From contig CAUJNA010001215.1 in assembly GCA_963377175.1 (NCBI GenBank), positions 1 to 64,000 on the forward strand: a DNA stretch of 64,000 nt. The letters are read 5' to 3'. Origin of the DNA: Effrenium voratum (Eukaryota; Sar; Dinophyceae; Suessiales; Symbiodiniaceae). The notes below the pieces were generated by a model that worked only from the letters and a program-made list of their open reading frames with translations, was not told where the DNA came from and ran no database searches. The position numbers were made by a program, and so were the translations under genes. Shown piece by piece: positions 1 through 9,075 of the stretch. Position 1 is the first letter of the stretch. Every line of letters starts with the position of its first letter.

Positions 1-737
1 ATACTTACGATTGAGAAATCGTGGAGACCCAATAGCAATGTTTGATGACGCGGCGATAACTGGAGAAATAGAAAGCAACAGTTTGTTAGAGAAACACAGC
101 TTCAACAATTCGAAACTAATCCTACAACATACATTTCGAATGGTTTTCAATCCTGACTCAACAGCAGAACATGAAATGAATACACAAACGCATAAACCTT
201 ACATATGGATATTGGCGCCAAGAAATTGGACAATGGTATTGAATACGTTTATAAGAAAATGACTGTCTAAAAGTACATCCTGAAAGCAAGAAGAAGCGTT
301 ATATGGACGGTCGTAGATTTGATTGTGCTGACTTTCTTGCAGACCAAGAAGAAAAGGAAATTCCGTCAGATGAAGACGATACAGTTATTCGTACAAGTCT
401 AGAGACGAATTATACGATTGCGAAAAGCGTGTGAATGAAATCACAAAATCGCAAGAATATTGATAATAATGTATAGAAACAAAGACAAGCAAAACAAAAT
501 TCCATTAGAGAAGAAACTGGCAAAAGAACGAACAAAACACGATAAACGTTTAAATGTCTGCGCTATGGCACTATAAAAGTTATAGTTGAGACAAAAAATT
601 GCAATACTTACTATAAACTACAAGTTCAACTAACTCTACTACAACGCTTCCACATAAGAAAACATAGAAATTAAATTACAGTCTAAGTTTATCATGTATA
701 AGTAAGGGAGAATATAAGTGCAGAAAGTGAACCTACA
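1..737 (+). other. AT-rich coding remnants upstream of the viral capsid gene
   Basis: This stretch shows broken open frames on the plus strand. The longest, 11-262, encodes 83 residues from a TTG codon and ends in TGA. A second small frame, 303-434, starts with ATG and is acidic (…EEKEIPSDEDD…). I recognise neither. Base composition is as AT-rich as the capsid remnant that follows and the strand is the same, so I infer that these are further pieces of the same integrated virus. They could equally be chance frames in AT-rich DNA. Confidence 0.25.
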
Positions 738-2251
738 ATGATGAAGTCATTAAATTTTGGACTTCCCGAAACAGCGCAATATATCACAGACAGAAGGCAC
801 GGTAATTTGTTTTCCATCGTTTATAACCCAAACGCGGGAAACACACCCTGACATTTCATATTTCAGGAGAAGACAACACATATTGATTTTTCTTCGACCA
901 GGCTATTTTCTAATCTGCAAAACATTGACGGAACACGAAGTCATTTCTTGCGACAGTTGGGCAACTTATCCTTCTTCTTCAGTCGCTATAGATCCACTGT
1001 AGGCGGGCAACAAGTGCAAGATACCATTGAACACAAAAGGCGCTGTGAGTTGAATAGCTCCTGTAAAAGCCACGAGCTAGAGATATGGACTGGACGATTT
1101 AGAAAGTAGCGCTAATCCTCGTAGGGATGATGACTGGCGACATACTTGTGCTAGTGGATTAGCAGAGTCTATTGGTACGCATAGCGAACGTGAAACTACT
1201 CAAATAGCGCTAACTGCGGCGTCATTTAAATCCGGGGGCCACAGCAACTGGGGAGATTTGACTTCACGATGCGCGCGCAATTCAGTAGCAGGTATCCCCG
1301 GCGCTACTGGTTTTATGCGATTAGGACAGAAACCAGTATGCGGACTGTTAGAAAGCAATTAATATTTACCTCGTCGTTATACTCCACTTGAACTGGAACT
1401 TACAATTGTATCAGATGAACATTTGCCAAGAATTGCGCCATTTGCTAGTCATGATGCCGCGGGAGGTTGAATTCACAACACCTACGCGGATAAATGCGGT
1501 TATTATTTAAAGAACTGGAGACACCAGCGCCAAGTGGGAATTAATTAACGTAATTCTACGAGCCGAGGAAGACAACACTGTCAATAACAATATTGTTATG
1601 CATTTGTTAGAGGGTCAGACTTTGAAATTTGTATTCCCTAGGTATCACACTATGACCCAATCACTCACAGCGGCAGGAACTGAAATCAGTATGAAAATTG
1701 TGAAGCCCGCTTCTAAAGAAAATGGTTGTTTCACTACATTGTGTCGCGCGTCAAGAACTGGCACTGACCCTCAAAACACAAACTAAGGGTGGAAATTCTT
1801 TTACATTCCTATGATTAAACCCCGTATTTTTCATGGAGCTGACCCTGATGGCGATGGTTGTGCAGCATGCCAAGGTAAAGGCTTTCAAGATAAAAGAGTT
1901 GAATTGAATTTAACTAGGCAATGATAAGAAGAATCCAGAGTTTGAATGCCAGAGCCTCAGTATCGTAGAACATTACACTATTTGAACCCTGACCAAGACG
2001 CATTCAGTATTTCCTACAAACGGTTTAGAGAAGATAAGTTTGCTATTGGTATATGCTTTGAGAAAATGGCAGGTGCCAATTTTACTGGACAGAATACCAA
2101 GATGGGTGGGCTGTTAGTATTCACACTGCAAGGAACTAATAGAGCACTGACAACTAATGAAGATGTCCGCGAGGTGTTTGCGCATATGATCTCGGAAAGT
2201 GTACTTGAACTCAGGGAAAGCGGTACAATACCTTCAAGATACATTACATAG
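738..2251 (+). pseudogene. Decayed major capsid protein of a Polinton-like virus (double jelly-roll)
   Basis: A gene of about 500 codons, the usual length for Polinton-like virus capsid proteins, is spread over three frames. The ATGs at 738/741 open frame 3, giving NFGLPETAQYITDR and, later, FFFSRYRSTVGGQQVQD, the start of the first jelly-roll. Frame 1 (1081-1470, with a TAA at 1360) continues with LPRRYTPLELELTIVSD, a hallmark hinge motif. Frame 2 (1511-2251, with stops at 1784, 1922, 1925 and 1943) carries KWELINVILRAEED, LLEGQTLKFVFPRY and the C-terminal AGANFTGQNTKMGG…ESVLELRESG. Together these follow the order of conserved blocks in this capsid family, as I remember them. The protein would form the viral shell. 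The frameshifts and stops show that it can no longer be made. Family assignment is firm; the exact virus lineage is not determined. Confidence 0.85.
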
Positions 2252-2300
2252 CACTAACTACTATTTAAAGACAACTTAATGTAGTAATTAACGGCAGAAG

Positions 2301-2827
2301 TTGGTAAGAAAGGTTTTCAGAACGCTCAAAATATATTGCTTCAGAAATAGCATGACTGATGACGTTTACATTGGAAGCACTACACAACTATTCAGCAAAA
2401 GAATGGTCGCTCATAGGTCAAAGAGTGGTAAGGATGAATGTATGAAAAAATTTATTTATAGCAAAATGAACGAACTTGGTAAGGAACATGTTTACATAGA
2501 AAAAGTACAAGACTGCCCCCATTGCAAAAATGTGGAAGATATACGAAAAATAGAAGGCGAGCACGAAAACTTGCAACATTGAATGGACACGTCGCTGGGC
2601 GAACGCACAAGGAATGGTGCAATGATAAGAAAGAACCTGTGAGAGAAGTTAAAAAGAAGTTGTATGAACAAGACAAAGAGCAAACGTTACGCAACAGAAA
2701 ACAATACTATCAAGACAATAATGACGAGATAAGGCAAAGGTGTAATAAACAATTTGAATGAGATTGTGGCAGTGTGCTTCAACATGACGAAAAGGCATTT
2801 AAAATCAAAACGCCCTCAAGCATATGA
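2301..2827 (+). pseudogene. Frameshifted GIY-YIG family endonuclease of virus type
   Basis: Frame 3 (2301-2582) encodes KIYCFRNSMTDDVYIGSTT followed by RMVAHRSKSG, which fits the GIY-YIG nuclease core: the Y-x(n)-YIGST pair, then the arginine helix. The protein then passes into frame 2 (from about 2522 to a TGA at 2759), reading ATLNGHVAGRTHKEW and a Lys/Gln/Asn-rich helical tail. A short Cys/His piece follows, up to 2827. This architecture, a GIY-YIG core plus an 'AGRT.KEW' block and charged tail, is familiar from large algal viruses and Polinton-like elements. It lies 50 bp after the capsid remnant on the same strand, so it probably belongs to the same element. There is no ATG at the start; the frame is opened by TTG. 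At least one frameshift makes it inactive. Confidence 0.75.
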
Positions 2828-3117
2828 ACAAAATAATAACAGTAATCTTCGGTAAAAATAGGAATGTATCGTCGTCGCAAGAAGAATGTGAAGAAAAACC
2901 AGGTAAAGTATCTTTACAATCCTCACAATTAAAATATGATCCGTTTGACGTGAAAGGTACAACATATTTAGAACACCTACACGAACAAATGAAGCTAAGA
3001 AACTCACAAGAAGCAGCAGTAGCCCTTAGATATAGCAAATTCTCAAAATGGATCAACTATGAAGAAGTTCTAGGTTTTAATAGGCGAGAACAAACAGTTA
3101 ACAGGAAAACTGCCTAA
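2824..3117 (+). CDS. Hypothetical 97-aa ORF in viral remnant
   Basis: An ATG-started frame of 97 codons reads MNKIITVIFGKNRN and is rich in charged residues. It overlaps the end of the GIY-YIG remnant by a few bases and ends in a double stop at 3115-3120. I do not recognise it. The second half (GTTYLEHLHEQMKLRNSQEA) is predicted by eye to be helical. Its position directly after two virus-type genes and its AT-rich codon use suggest a viral structural or accessory ORF, or a piece of one. A chance frame cannot be excluded. Confidence 0.35.
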   Translation: MNKIITVIFGKNRNVSSSQEECEEKPGKVSLQSSQLKYDPFDVKGTTYLEHLHEQMKLRNSQEAAVALRYSKFSKWINYEEVLGFNRREQTVNRKTA

Positions 3118-3548
3118 TAGAGATGCTACATTGTTCAATCAAGCCCTCAAGGTAGCTTTTTGACGGAAGCGACCGTTTGGAATTATTGAAAGACCAACAA
3201 ATGAGAAAATTAGACAGGCAAATGAGAGAATTAATGATGAGACAAGAATCACACACACAAATGGACACACATATGCGCTTCATAGGGGAAGCACAGAACC
3301 GGCAACAACAACAACGGATGATGCCCAACCGACGCAAGTAGAAGAACCAACAATAGCACAGGTGCAAACAGAATAACAACAACAAGCGCAACACGCAACA
3401 CAAAGACAGCAAGACGCACAAGAACAACATGAAACACTTTAAAATACAAGGCGCATTACGCGGGACACCTTGAAACACCGACCAGAAAGCCCAGAATTCA
3501 TACCAGATGAAGAAATGATGACAGCAAGAGAACCGCCACAAAGTAAAA
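3118..3548 (+). other. Gln/Asn-rich coding remnant, frame broken
   Basis: Plus-strand frames here give short Gln-, Arg- and Met-rich pieces (around 3220-3340) and a Pro/Glu-rich piece just before 3548. No frame stays open long enough for a gene. The content looks like decayed coding sequence from the viral element, but no family can be named. Confidence 0.25.
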
Positions 3549-3791
3549 ATGAATGACGAATTATATCAAGGATTGAAGAACTACACCCAGACATTCAATC
3601 AAATTGCCCATTTATTAAGGCTACATAAGAATGCAAAAGGCGATGTAAGAATACCAATAGCAGACCAAATCGCCCAGATGTATGGTGACTTAGTTTATTA
3701 CAAATATATCGCCAAACTTCAACAAGTAATAGGAGCAACTACAAAAATGGCAAGACCTCCAAGTAGAGTGACAGGAAGTGGTGAACGTTAA
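3549..3791 (+). CDS. Hypothetical 80-aa ORF in viral remnant
   Basis: An ATG-started frame of 80 codons (MNDELYQGLKNYTQTFN…) encodes a likely helical protein with a basic C-terminus and ends in TAA. I do not recognise the family. It continues the series of AT-rich plus-strand ORFs behind the capsid and GIY-YIG remnants, which is the only clue to its origin. It may be a fragment of a longer gene, since the preceding frame (around 3480-3548) reads into it with a one-base offset. Confidence 0.35.
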   Translation: MNDELYQGLKNYTQTFNQIAHLLRLHKNAKGDVRIPIADQIAQMYGDLVYYKYIAKLQQVIGATTKMARPPSRVTGSGER

Positions 3792-5327
3792 TATTAACAC
3801 AAGTATATGTGCTGAAAATATTAACGAAAATATTCTGAGAAAGGAGAAGCAGAAATTCAGTGATAGTATGATGATGACGACAGTTTTTCAACACACAACC
3901 TAATGAAACCAACCACACCACCGCCGCCAAGACAACCGCAAAAAAATCATGAGAAATGGCACGCCAAGAAAGTCTATTGACACTGCAACCAACACAAATA
4001 CCATTGCTACAGAAACCAGAGAGACACAAGAAAAGTCATATCATGATGCAACACAACGCTACACTACAACATTTGAAGCATCTAAGGCAAGACAATATGT
4101 TTAAAATAACGCTTCAAAACTTTTTGGCGCAACACATACAAAAGAAATGAACTAACAAGAGCACAAGCAACACAAACACTGAAAAAAAGACGTGGTGCAA
4201 CGGTTTCATCCTTTACTACCATGCTTGACAACAACAAACCGCCAGAACCACCGCCAGAGAAACCGCCAGATGAGGAGGACAGCGACGAAGAAGAAAAAAG
4301 TTCAAACTGACAAACATGATAGAAATGATGCTACGCAACGGGGCTACAGTAGCAGTTATCATGCTAAACTTACCACACAGCACAATTGCAACAACTTGAA
4401 ATAGTGCAGGTTTAGTCAATGAGACAATGGCAGGAAATGCAGAAAGTAGTAGTAGTAGCACAAGACGTAGTAGAAATTTATGAAATTCCTCTGCAAGTCC
4501 AACAGAAATACCAGTGCCCACGGCTGCAGAAAGTGATGAAGAAGAAGCAATGGAAAAATGAAACATTGAAAAAATCTAATCTAACCAATATTGATATTCT
4601 CTTTGAGAACCTGATTAATTAGTTAGATAAGATAGTACCTAACTAATCTCTATATAATGGGTATTGGTCAAAGTAAAATGATGAAAATACCAGTATGGAA
4701 GACATTAAGAGTTTAGGAGTAGATGAATAACCAAGGGCAGATACTTTAACAATTACATCTATGCAAGAATGTGTGGCACGAATAGAGAATCAGAAGCCCA
4801 GAAGCCAGACAAGTTAGTATATGCGTTGCCGGAAAAACTGTTTTGCAACGCTTCATTAGTTTAATTTTATTAACAATATTACAATCTATTACTATTATGA
4901 GGTTCCCAGTAAATTGAAATGCCTGTCTAAGCCGGATAAAAACATGTCATTCACATTCTTGCCATTCATATTTACAGAAAATATAAGGCGCATCATGAAC
5001 ACCTTGATGATACAAAGCTAGCAGTTGCTGAAAATCAGCAATGGCGAATTTTCGTCTCATTGGTTCACTGGCATTTCTCAACCTAAACATGTAGTGAACA
5101 AGCAGTTAAACAGATGAAGTGCGCTAAAACATTTGATTTATTGTTGAACTAATTACACTTACGGCATCGTTCCTACCTCTCGTAAAATGATCGTGTAGTG
5201 AAAGGAAGTTTAGTAAGAAAACTTCCGTAACACGAAAAGTTGAATCACAAGATCCGGACGCATTCAGAAGTGAAGTCAGTCAGCACGGAGAATCGCGAAG
5301 GGTACCTCTCTGTTCTGCGTGCGGGTG
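3792..5327 (+). other. AT-rich tail of the viral remnant, no clear gene
   Basis: Short plus-strand frames are visible, for example a 29-codon Pro/Glu/Asp-rich peptide at 4221-4310 (NNKPPEPPPEKPPDEED) and Ser-rich frames at 4430-4560. None is a recognisable gene. From about 4640 to 5230 the DNA is AT-rich with frequent stops in all frames. I see no terminal inverted repeat marking the end of the viral element. Confidence 0.3.
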
Positions 5328-5372
5328 CGCCACGGTCTCGCCACGATCTCGCCACGGTCTCGCCACGGTTTC
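5328..5372 (+). repeat. Short tandem repeat (CTCGCCACGGT-type, ~11 bp)
   Basis: Four near-identical copies of an 11-bp unit, CTCGCCACGGT with small changes, lie in tandem. They sit at the switch from AT-rich DNA to the GC-richer minisatellite. Confidence 0.8.
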
Positions 5373-5409
5373 GGAATGTTGCCCACTGTAATGCTTGCGC
5401 AGACGTGTT

Positions 5410-5905
5410 CGGAGGTCTATTTTGCGTGGCAGGCGCAGCACTTTGACAACCTGAGGTGCAGATGTCGTGGCAGGCGCAGCGTTTTGTGCCCGTGCAAGGG
5501 CAAGTGCAGATTTCGTGGCAGGCGCAGCATTTTCGCAAGGTCGAGTACAGGTTTCGTGGCAGGCGAAGCATTTTCGCAAGGTCGAGTACAGAGTTCATGG
5601 CAGGCGCAGCACTTTCGCAAGGTCAGGTGATAGATAGATAGATCGATCGATAGGGTCGAGTCAAGATTTCATGCCAGGCGCAGCACTTTCGTAACATCAA
5701 GTACAGGTTTCGTGGCAGGCCCAGCATTTTCGCAAGCAGACTTTGTGGCAGGCGCAGCACTTTCGCAAAGTCATGTGCAGATTTCGTGGCAGGCGCAGCA
5801 CTTTTGCAAGGTCAAGTATAGATTTCGTGGCAGGCGCAGAACTTTCGCAAGGTCAAGTGCAGATTCCGTGGCAGGCGCAGCACTTTCGCAAGGTCAGGTG
5901 CAGAT
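5410..5905 (+). repeat. 41-bp minisatellite array
   Basis: About eleven diverged copies of a ~41-bp unit are present. Each contains a 'CGTGGCAGGCGCAGCACTTT' core followed by 'CGCAAGGTCAAGTGCAGA'-like sequence. The array is interrupted at about 5626-5660 by a short GATA microsatellite. Several frames stay open through it on both strands, which is a by-product of the repeat and not coding evidence. Confidence 0.9.
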
Positions 5906-6110
5906 AGATAGATAGATAGAAAGACAGATCAAATGCAAAGAGAAAGAGAAAGACAGAGATATAGAAAGAAAGAAAGAAAGAAGATACACTCTGTGGACGC
6001 CAAAGAAGAGGAGAAAGAAAGGAAGGAAAGAAAGAAAGAAAGCAAGAAGAAAGAAAGAAAGAAAGAAAGAAAGAAGGAAAGAAACAGAAAGAGCCAAAGA
6101 AAGAGTCGCA
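5904..6110 (+). repeat. GATA and GAAA microsatellite tract
   Basis: The 41-bp array ends in a short (GATA)n run. An imperfect purine tract of GAAA/GAAAG units follows, to about 6110. The complementary strand gives Phe/Ser/Leu-rich open frames that are artefacts of the tract. Confidence 0.9.
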
Positions 6111-7047
6111 ACCAAGAAAAAACAAGCCAAGCTCTTCCTATAGGCACTCTTCTCGCTTTAGAAACTTCCGTCCACCGGCTTCGCCGGTTCTACTGGTAAT
6201 ATATTATATCTAGCAAATTTAGGGTCGTTTGCGTGGTCATCTATCACGGTTAATATGCAACGCAGTTTCCATATCTTTTAGTTTCACACAGTTTATTATT
6301 TCGTCTGTCTTTCAACCACATTTTTTGGTTTCTTTAACTCTTCAGACTTCATAGAACTTATTGTTTTCTTTTGTCTTTGAGTTGCATTTTCTAGATCAAT
6401 TGGGTTATGTTTGTCAAAATAGGTTTGTTCTTTTTCATTCATCCACGTGTAATTCACCACGAATATACTTGTTTAACTTGTGTGAATGAATGTAGGGTCA
6501 TTCGGCTCCTGCACATGAATTTCTATAAACATTTAAGATACGGTTCTGACAAAGTACTGTTTTGCCCCTTGCGAGTTCGACAGTGCTTCTGAATGGTAAT
6601 TTTGGCACGCGCTTGCATTTTGTTTGCTTGATTTCAAAATCAGGTATGTTCATTCCTGGAACTTCAGTCCTAGTTTAATACTATTTAGAAATAGTCATAT
6701 ACATAATTGTATGAACTATCGTGTATGATATAGGCGTATCAGAAATGAAACAGATGTTCATTACTTCAATCAATAAGCACTGAAGCTAATTAGCTTGAGT
6801 TAATTTTGAGCCCCGCGCCAGTGTGCAGCGCGAAGCGCCCCGAACATGCTAAATAGGGTATTCTAAATAACAAGGTTAATTATGATTTATCTTGTTATCC
6901 AATATGGGTAGGAATCATTCAGGTTACATTGATATAGCAAATAGTTGCAATAACTGCTTAAAAACTAAAAATGCTATTATTCATTAGAATTAAAGAAGCG
7001 ACGAAGACAACTTACCAGAAATAAAGATGCGAATGATATGGTAAGAC
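6111..7047. other. AT-rich intergenic stretch, no gene seen
   Basis: Stops are frequent in all frames. A single 61-codon frame at 6407-6592 has no recognisable content. The composition matches 1-5.2 kb, so this may be more of the viral island beyond the minisatellite. Confidence 0.4.
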
Positions 7048-7254
7048 ATGCCACCAAAGAAGAAGGAAGAAAAACCAAAATAGATTGAATGTGCCAAATG
7101 CGACAAATGCGGCCAAACAGTTAAACAACTGCATGAATGAGAGTTTGACAAAGAACACGTTAAGGTCAAATGTTGGCCGTGTTCATGTGGTAGAAACACG
7201 CATACAGTAAAGCGGAAAGTTCCGACGGAAGCGCAGTTGAAGAAAGTTGGGTAG
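7048..7254 (+). pseudogene. Small Lys-rich, Cys-rich remnant (possible zinc-binding protein)
   Basis: From an ATG at 7048 the frame reads MPPKKKEEKPK, then CAKCDKCGQ, and further on KCWPCSCGR, before ending near 7254. Two in-frame stops interrupt it. The paired Cys clusters look like a zinc ribbon, and the Lys-rich start is typical of small nucleic-acid-binding proteins. I cannot name a family. It lies in the AT-rich island, so a viral origin is possible. Confidence 0.3.
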
Positions 7255-9034
7255 AAAACATCAAAAGGTGGATTTTGTAGGTTATTTACGCCTGAGAAAG
7301 AATGAGAAAATAGTATATAAAGGGTTGACTTAGCATTAAATCAGTTTTATACCCAATAAATAGGTAAATGAATGATTATGTAAATCATTTTTTAACTCTG
7401 AAACACAGAATTTCACCATTAACGAATTCATGAAAAACTTATAACTGTTAGTGACAATGTTACAGCATTGTCAGAAATTGCTAAAACAATTGAACAAAGG
7501 TTTGATGCTAAAGCAGTTGAACCAAATAATACCAATGAAGAGAAGGAAACGATGCGTAATATTTTGAAAATCTCGGCTTGGGTAGACCAGTTTTGAGGAA
7601 AACGTAAAAATGTAGCGAGATGTTGAACACAACATATCAAACAACCAAAAGAGCAAACGTTAGAATACTGGAGGATTTTGAAGGAAGGGGAGAAATATGT
7701 ATTGATGGAAAACTGAATAAACCCAGCATCTTTTCCATAGGTCGTATTTCCCGAGAACTGTTTCATAGATTTAACAATTAAGAATGAATGAGGGAAACTT
7801 TGCTTATAATGGTTTCACAGTTTTTGACAAATTTCTGTAGCATATTTTATCATAAACTTCGGAATGGTACTGTTGAAAAATGAATAAGATATTGTCGTAA
7901 AATGATTTTGAAGTTATTTTTTTATTTCGAAAACTAACTTTTGAAAATATTGCATATAAACATACTGGATAAGCTAACTAGGAAACTACCTCTTTTGAAT
8001 TGTTGTTTTTGAAGTTGTGCTGTTTTGAGGCGCTGTTTTCCAAATGTTGCTAAGAGTGTGGGGGGGTACACGGTGCGATGATGAAGAAAAGTTAGGCACG
8101 GTCCGTTCTAACTATAACATGCCTTCCAGAAGGTTTGTGTCCCTTGCGCTTCACGTGGGTGGGAAGTCTTCCTTTCTTGGTGTATTTTCTTTCATGGCCA
8201 GACGGCGACGTCTGGTTGCTGAAAAGCGCGCGAACGGGCTTCTTGCATGTGCTTTCCTGCGTGATGACAGAAGCACGCCATCGTGCAAATTATTGAGCCT
8301 TGCCGGAGCTTCTTTTGTGTTCCGTTGACGCCCGGGACACATTCCCCACTTCGGAAATGGCCAATGGTGTGGGCTTGGGTTCCTTACTTCTTGGGTTCCA
8401 TTTGACTGCCCGCCAACTGAACCTGGGTTGCTGCCAGGCGATGGTTTTGAAAGCGTGAACACCCTCGATGTAAAGCAAGTCTTTCGGGCAAATCGAGTCA
8501 TGTCGAGGTGCAGTGCTTTGAAAATCAAGCTTGTCGAGGCAAAGCTGCAGTGGTGCGAGACGGCGACGGGCTGCGCTACGATGCGCCCGAAGACGCTGAG
8601 TGTCAGGACGTGTTGGCCGCCTGGATGCTTTTCAGTTGGAGTGTGCAGCGCGACGCATGTCCATGCAATGCTATGTGGCCACAGGAACTGAAGCGAGTGA
8701 GAAACGCTGTACTGGGTTTTTCCGCAGTCTTGCTTGTGGTTGTCCTTTCGCCAATAGTTCAGAAATGTTCCTGTTCATTTACTGTAAGTATATTTTGGTA
8801 TTTGCTTGTGTCTGCAGTGCTGTAGAATACGCTCCCCGCCTATGACCCACGCCTCATTTGTTTAGGACATGTTTATGCAACATCTTTGTTGCTCCAGGAG
8901 AGGTGAGCTGTAAGACATACGCATGCCTGTCTGTTCCACGATTGCGGCTTCAGCACATGTCTTTCGCCCGCTCCCCGCAAAGAGGGGGATACATCCCTTT
9001 GAGTGTACTCCCTAGAGCAATTCCACATATGGAG
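7255..9034. other. No recognisable gene; composition changes near 8 kb
   Basis: A frame without a start codon at 7432-7596 (+) reads like protein (ITVSDNVTALSEIAKTIEQRF…) but is not recognisable. At about 8.0 kb the DNA changes from AT-rich to mixed composition, which probably marks the edge of the AT-rich island. Overlapping frames at 8044-8845 on both strands show no known motif. Confidence 0.35.
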
Positions 9035-9035
9035 A

Positions 9036-9075
9036 GAGACAGGGAGAAAGACAGAGAGAGAGAGAGAGAGAGATC
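9036..9075 (+). repeat. (GA)n microsatellite
   Basis: A short imperfect GA/GACA tract ends in an uninterrupted run of about nine GA units before 'TCTTATAGG'. Confidence 0.9.

Noticed and set aside
5410..5905. CRISPR-like regular repeats
   Set aside because: Units are directly tandem without unique spacers and the setting is eukaryotic.
5853..6199. Phe/Ser/Leu-rich and Lys/Glu/Arg-rich frames
   Set aside because: They are translations of the GAAA microsatellite.
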